Shown here in pieces: positions 60,054 to 60,902 of a DNA stretch of 60,902 bases. Both the position numbers and the translations under genes were made by a program. Source of the DNA: CAYZUE01 sp964481825 (lineage in GTDB: Archaea; Hydrothermarchaeota; Hydrothermarchaeia; Hydrothermarchaeales; JALUUU01); the NCBI GenBank assembly GCA_964481825.1, contig CAYZUE010000001.1, forward strand, positions 1 to 60,902. Reading direction: 5' to 3'. How positions within the stretch are numbered: position 1 is the stretch's first letter; each line of letters starts with the position of its first letter. Under the pieces are notes generated by a model. The model had not been told where the DNA came from and did no database searches. It worked only from the letters and a program-made list of their open reading frames with translations.

Positions 60054-60254
60054 ATGATTATTCCAGTAAGGTGTTTCAGTTGTGGAGTAGTTATAGCTGA
60101 TAAATACGGTGAGTTTAAGGAAAGAGTAGTTAAAGAAAACCCACAAAAAGTTTTGGATTCACTTGGAATTCATCGTTATTGTTGTAGGAGAATGCTCCTC
60201 AGTCAAGTAGATGTAATTGATGAAATAATAAAATTCGATGAACAGGGGCCGTAG
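60054..60254 (+). CDS. rpoN: DNA-directed RNA polymerase subunit N (Rpb10 homologue)
   Basis: Zinc-binding assembly subunit of RNA polymerase. Seen: IPVRCFSCGVVIAD and the CCRRM pair, giving the Cys ligands. 66 residues from ATG 60054, behind AGGTGA. The last residues (Gln-Gly-Pro) and the TAG stop overlap the first ten bases of the tRNA-Pro gene on the same strand. Confidence 0.96.
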   Translation: MIIPVRCFSCGVVIADKYGEFKERVVKENPQKVLDSLGIHRYCCRRMLLSQVDVIDEIIKFDEQGP

Positions 60255-60334
60255 GGTAGCCTGGTCCATCCTCCCAGCTCGGGGTATGATTATACGAAAA
60301 GCTGGTAACCTGAGTTCAAATCTCGGCGGCCCCA
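60245..60334 (+). tRNA. tRNA-Pro (most likely GGG) with a 15-nt intron
   Basis: Acceptor GGGGCCG (60245-60251) pairs with CGGCCCC (60327-60333); discriminator A60334, no encoded CCA. D-arm 60254-60272; anticodon stem CCAGC/GCTGG (60274-60278, 60301-60305); variable loop TAAC; T-arm CTGAG TTCAAAT CTCGG. The unspliced anticodon loop is 22 nt. A cut at 37/38 leaves TCGGGGA with anticodon GGG; intron 60285-60299. Bulge-helix-bulge pairing is nearly regular (3-bp core T-C-G/C-G-A, GGT bulge, AAA bulge). Position 33 would be C rather than the usual T, so the anticodon assignment is less certain; CGG with a slipped stem is an alternative. The 5' acceptor and position 8-10 contain rpoN's stop. Confidence 0.85.
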
Positions 60335-60366
60335 TTTCCTAGTATAATAAAATAAGGGTGTTAAAA

Positions 60367-60576
60367 ATGATACAAAAAGAAGAACTTACAAGATTTGAAA
60401 GAGCAAGAATAATTGGTGCTAGATGTTTGCAACTTGCGATGGGTGCTCCATCATTATTAATTGACCGTAACGAAATGTTTGATCCAATACTAATTTCTAT
60501 TGAGGAGCTCGATCAAGGTTTAATACCTCTTACGGTAAAACGTAGTATGCCTTTTAAGAAGGATACTAAGGAATAA
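60367..60576 (+). CDS. rpoK: DNA-directed RNA polymerase subunit K (Rpb6 homologue)
   Basis: Small core subunit. Seen: LTRFERARIIGARCLQLAMGAP and ISIEELDQGLIPLTVKR. 69 residues from ATG 60367, which is favoured over a GTG at 60358 and has AAGGGTG upstream. 33 bases after the tRNA. Confidence 0.95.
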   Translation: MIQKEELTRFERARIIGARCLQLAMGAPSLLIDRNEMFDPILISIEELDQGLIPLTVKRSMPFKKDTKE

Positions 60577-60577
60577 G

Positions 60578-60902
60578 ATGGCCTCGTCTATTATCAAAAG
60601 TATCAAGGCTAGAAAGGTTGTAGATAGCCGAGGTAATTGGACTATTGAAACTGATGTAATTACTTCTAATGGCCACGGTAGATGCACTGCGCCTAGTGGA
60701 GCAAGTACTGGGAAATTTGAGGTGCATTCATATCCAAATGGAAATGTTGACCAAGCTATAACTAAGTTTGAGAATGAATTAGCACCAGTTCTTATCGGTA
60801 TGGATGTTGATAACCAAGAGTTAATAGATCAAACTTTGAAAGATATCGATGGAACATCTAATTTTTCAAATATCGGGGGGAATACTTCAGTAGTCATTTC
60901 TT
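60578..60902 (+). CDS. eno: Enolase, N-terminal part (runs off the window)
   Basis: Converts 2-phosphoglycerate to phosphoenolpyruvate. Seen: IKARKVVDSRGNWTIETDV and PSGASTGKFEVH, the N-terminal enolase blocks. ATG at 60578, one base after the rpoK stop. The reading frame is open at the window end. Confidence 0.95.
   Translation, partial: MASSIIKSIKARKVVDSRGNWTIETDVITSNGHGRCTAPSGASTGKFEVHSYPNGNVDQAITKFENELAPVLIGMDVDNQELIDQTLKDIDGTSNFSNIGGNTSVVIS

Noticed and set aside
60284..60295. GTAT/ATAC hairpin in the tRNA loop as an independent regulatory element
   Set aside because: It is within the intron and better explained as part of the splice structure.
1..60902. CRISPR array, insertion sequence, integrase or prophage
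   Set aside because: No regularly spaced direct repeats, transposase, integrase or phage structural genes were seen; the window is a mostly core chromosomal region.

Overview
The window is archaeal chromosome from a low-GC organism that looks like an aerobic, non-halophilic euryarchaeon. The markers seen are PolD large subunit, archaeal RfcL, Hel308, Spt5, P0/P1 stalk proteins, L18e, RpoN and RpoK, archaeal-type AlaRS, DtdA, and a tRNA-Pro with what looks like a bulge-helix-bulge intron. DNA gyrase, an A-type heme-copper oxidase, ammonium transport and a complex-II operon occur beside them. Two gene orders, dtdA/ftsZ/secE/spt5/rpl11-rpl1-rplP0-rpl12 and rpl18e-rpl13-rps9-rpoN-rpoK-eno, are ones I recall from Haloarchaea and relatives. 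The proteins are lysine-rich rather than strongly acidic, so a salt-in halophile is unlikely. A marine relative of Haloarchaea (Hikarchaeia-like) or another marine euryarchaeal group is my tentative guess; I cannot settle the taxon from sequence alone.

Layout: (1) 1-7.9 kb, DNA replication and topology: end of polD large subunit, rfcL, gyrBA. (2) 7.9-16.1 kb, minus strand: three-gene archaeal glutamate synthase behind pdxS-pdxT, an AIR-synthase-like protein, a DJ-1 protein, hisH and hisF. (3) 16.2-24.9 kb: purSLQ, purC (opposed), hel308, a compositionally odd small gene, purB and a methyltransferase. (4) 24.9-31.3 kb: UspA plus a 12-TM-type permease, THUMP protein, creatininase-family hydrolase, polyprenyl diphosphate synthase, DsrE/TusA sulfur proteins, DUF1786. 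(5) 31.3-36 kb: a multidomain membrane protein overlapping a SpoIIM-family protein, dtdA, and a TlpA/DipZ-like redoxin. (6) 36-40.3 kb: ftsZ, secE, spt5 and the L11-L1-P0-P1 ribosomal operon. (7) 40.4-47.2 kb, minus strand: malic enzyme, sdhA, sdhB and one membrane anchor; a frame-disrupted glutaredoxin; a tungsten-type aldehyde oxidoreductase with a ribbon-helix-helix gene. (8) 47.2-55.4 kb: amt-glnK with a GGAA-N6-TTCC site and a bacterial-looking terminator, coxBAC with small membrane proteins, SCO1 and thioredoxin lipoproteins. (9) 55.6-60.9 kb: alaS, then rpl18e-rpl13-rps9-rpoN, tRNA-Pro, rpoK and the start of eno.

The genes describe an aerobic heterotroph that makes purines, histidine and pyridoxal phosphate, captures ammonium under a predicted NrpR-type switch and feeds glutamine nitrogen through a split glutamate synthase, and respires through succinate dehydrogenase and a cytochrome oxidase with its copper chaperone. 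No CRISPR array, insertion sequence, integrase or rRNA gene was seen. The most unusual items are: a membrane protein that appears to be a CDP-alcohol phosphatidyltransferase with its active site erased, joined to Ig-like repeats and DUF835; a relic of the SpoIIM gene 6.9 kb away from its parent; a tRNA whose 5' end contains the stop codon of rpoN; and the NrpR-like control region of amt-glnK.
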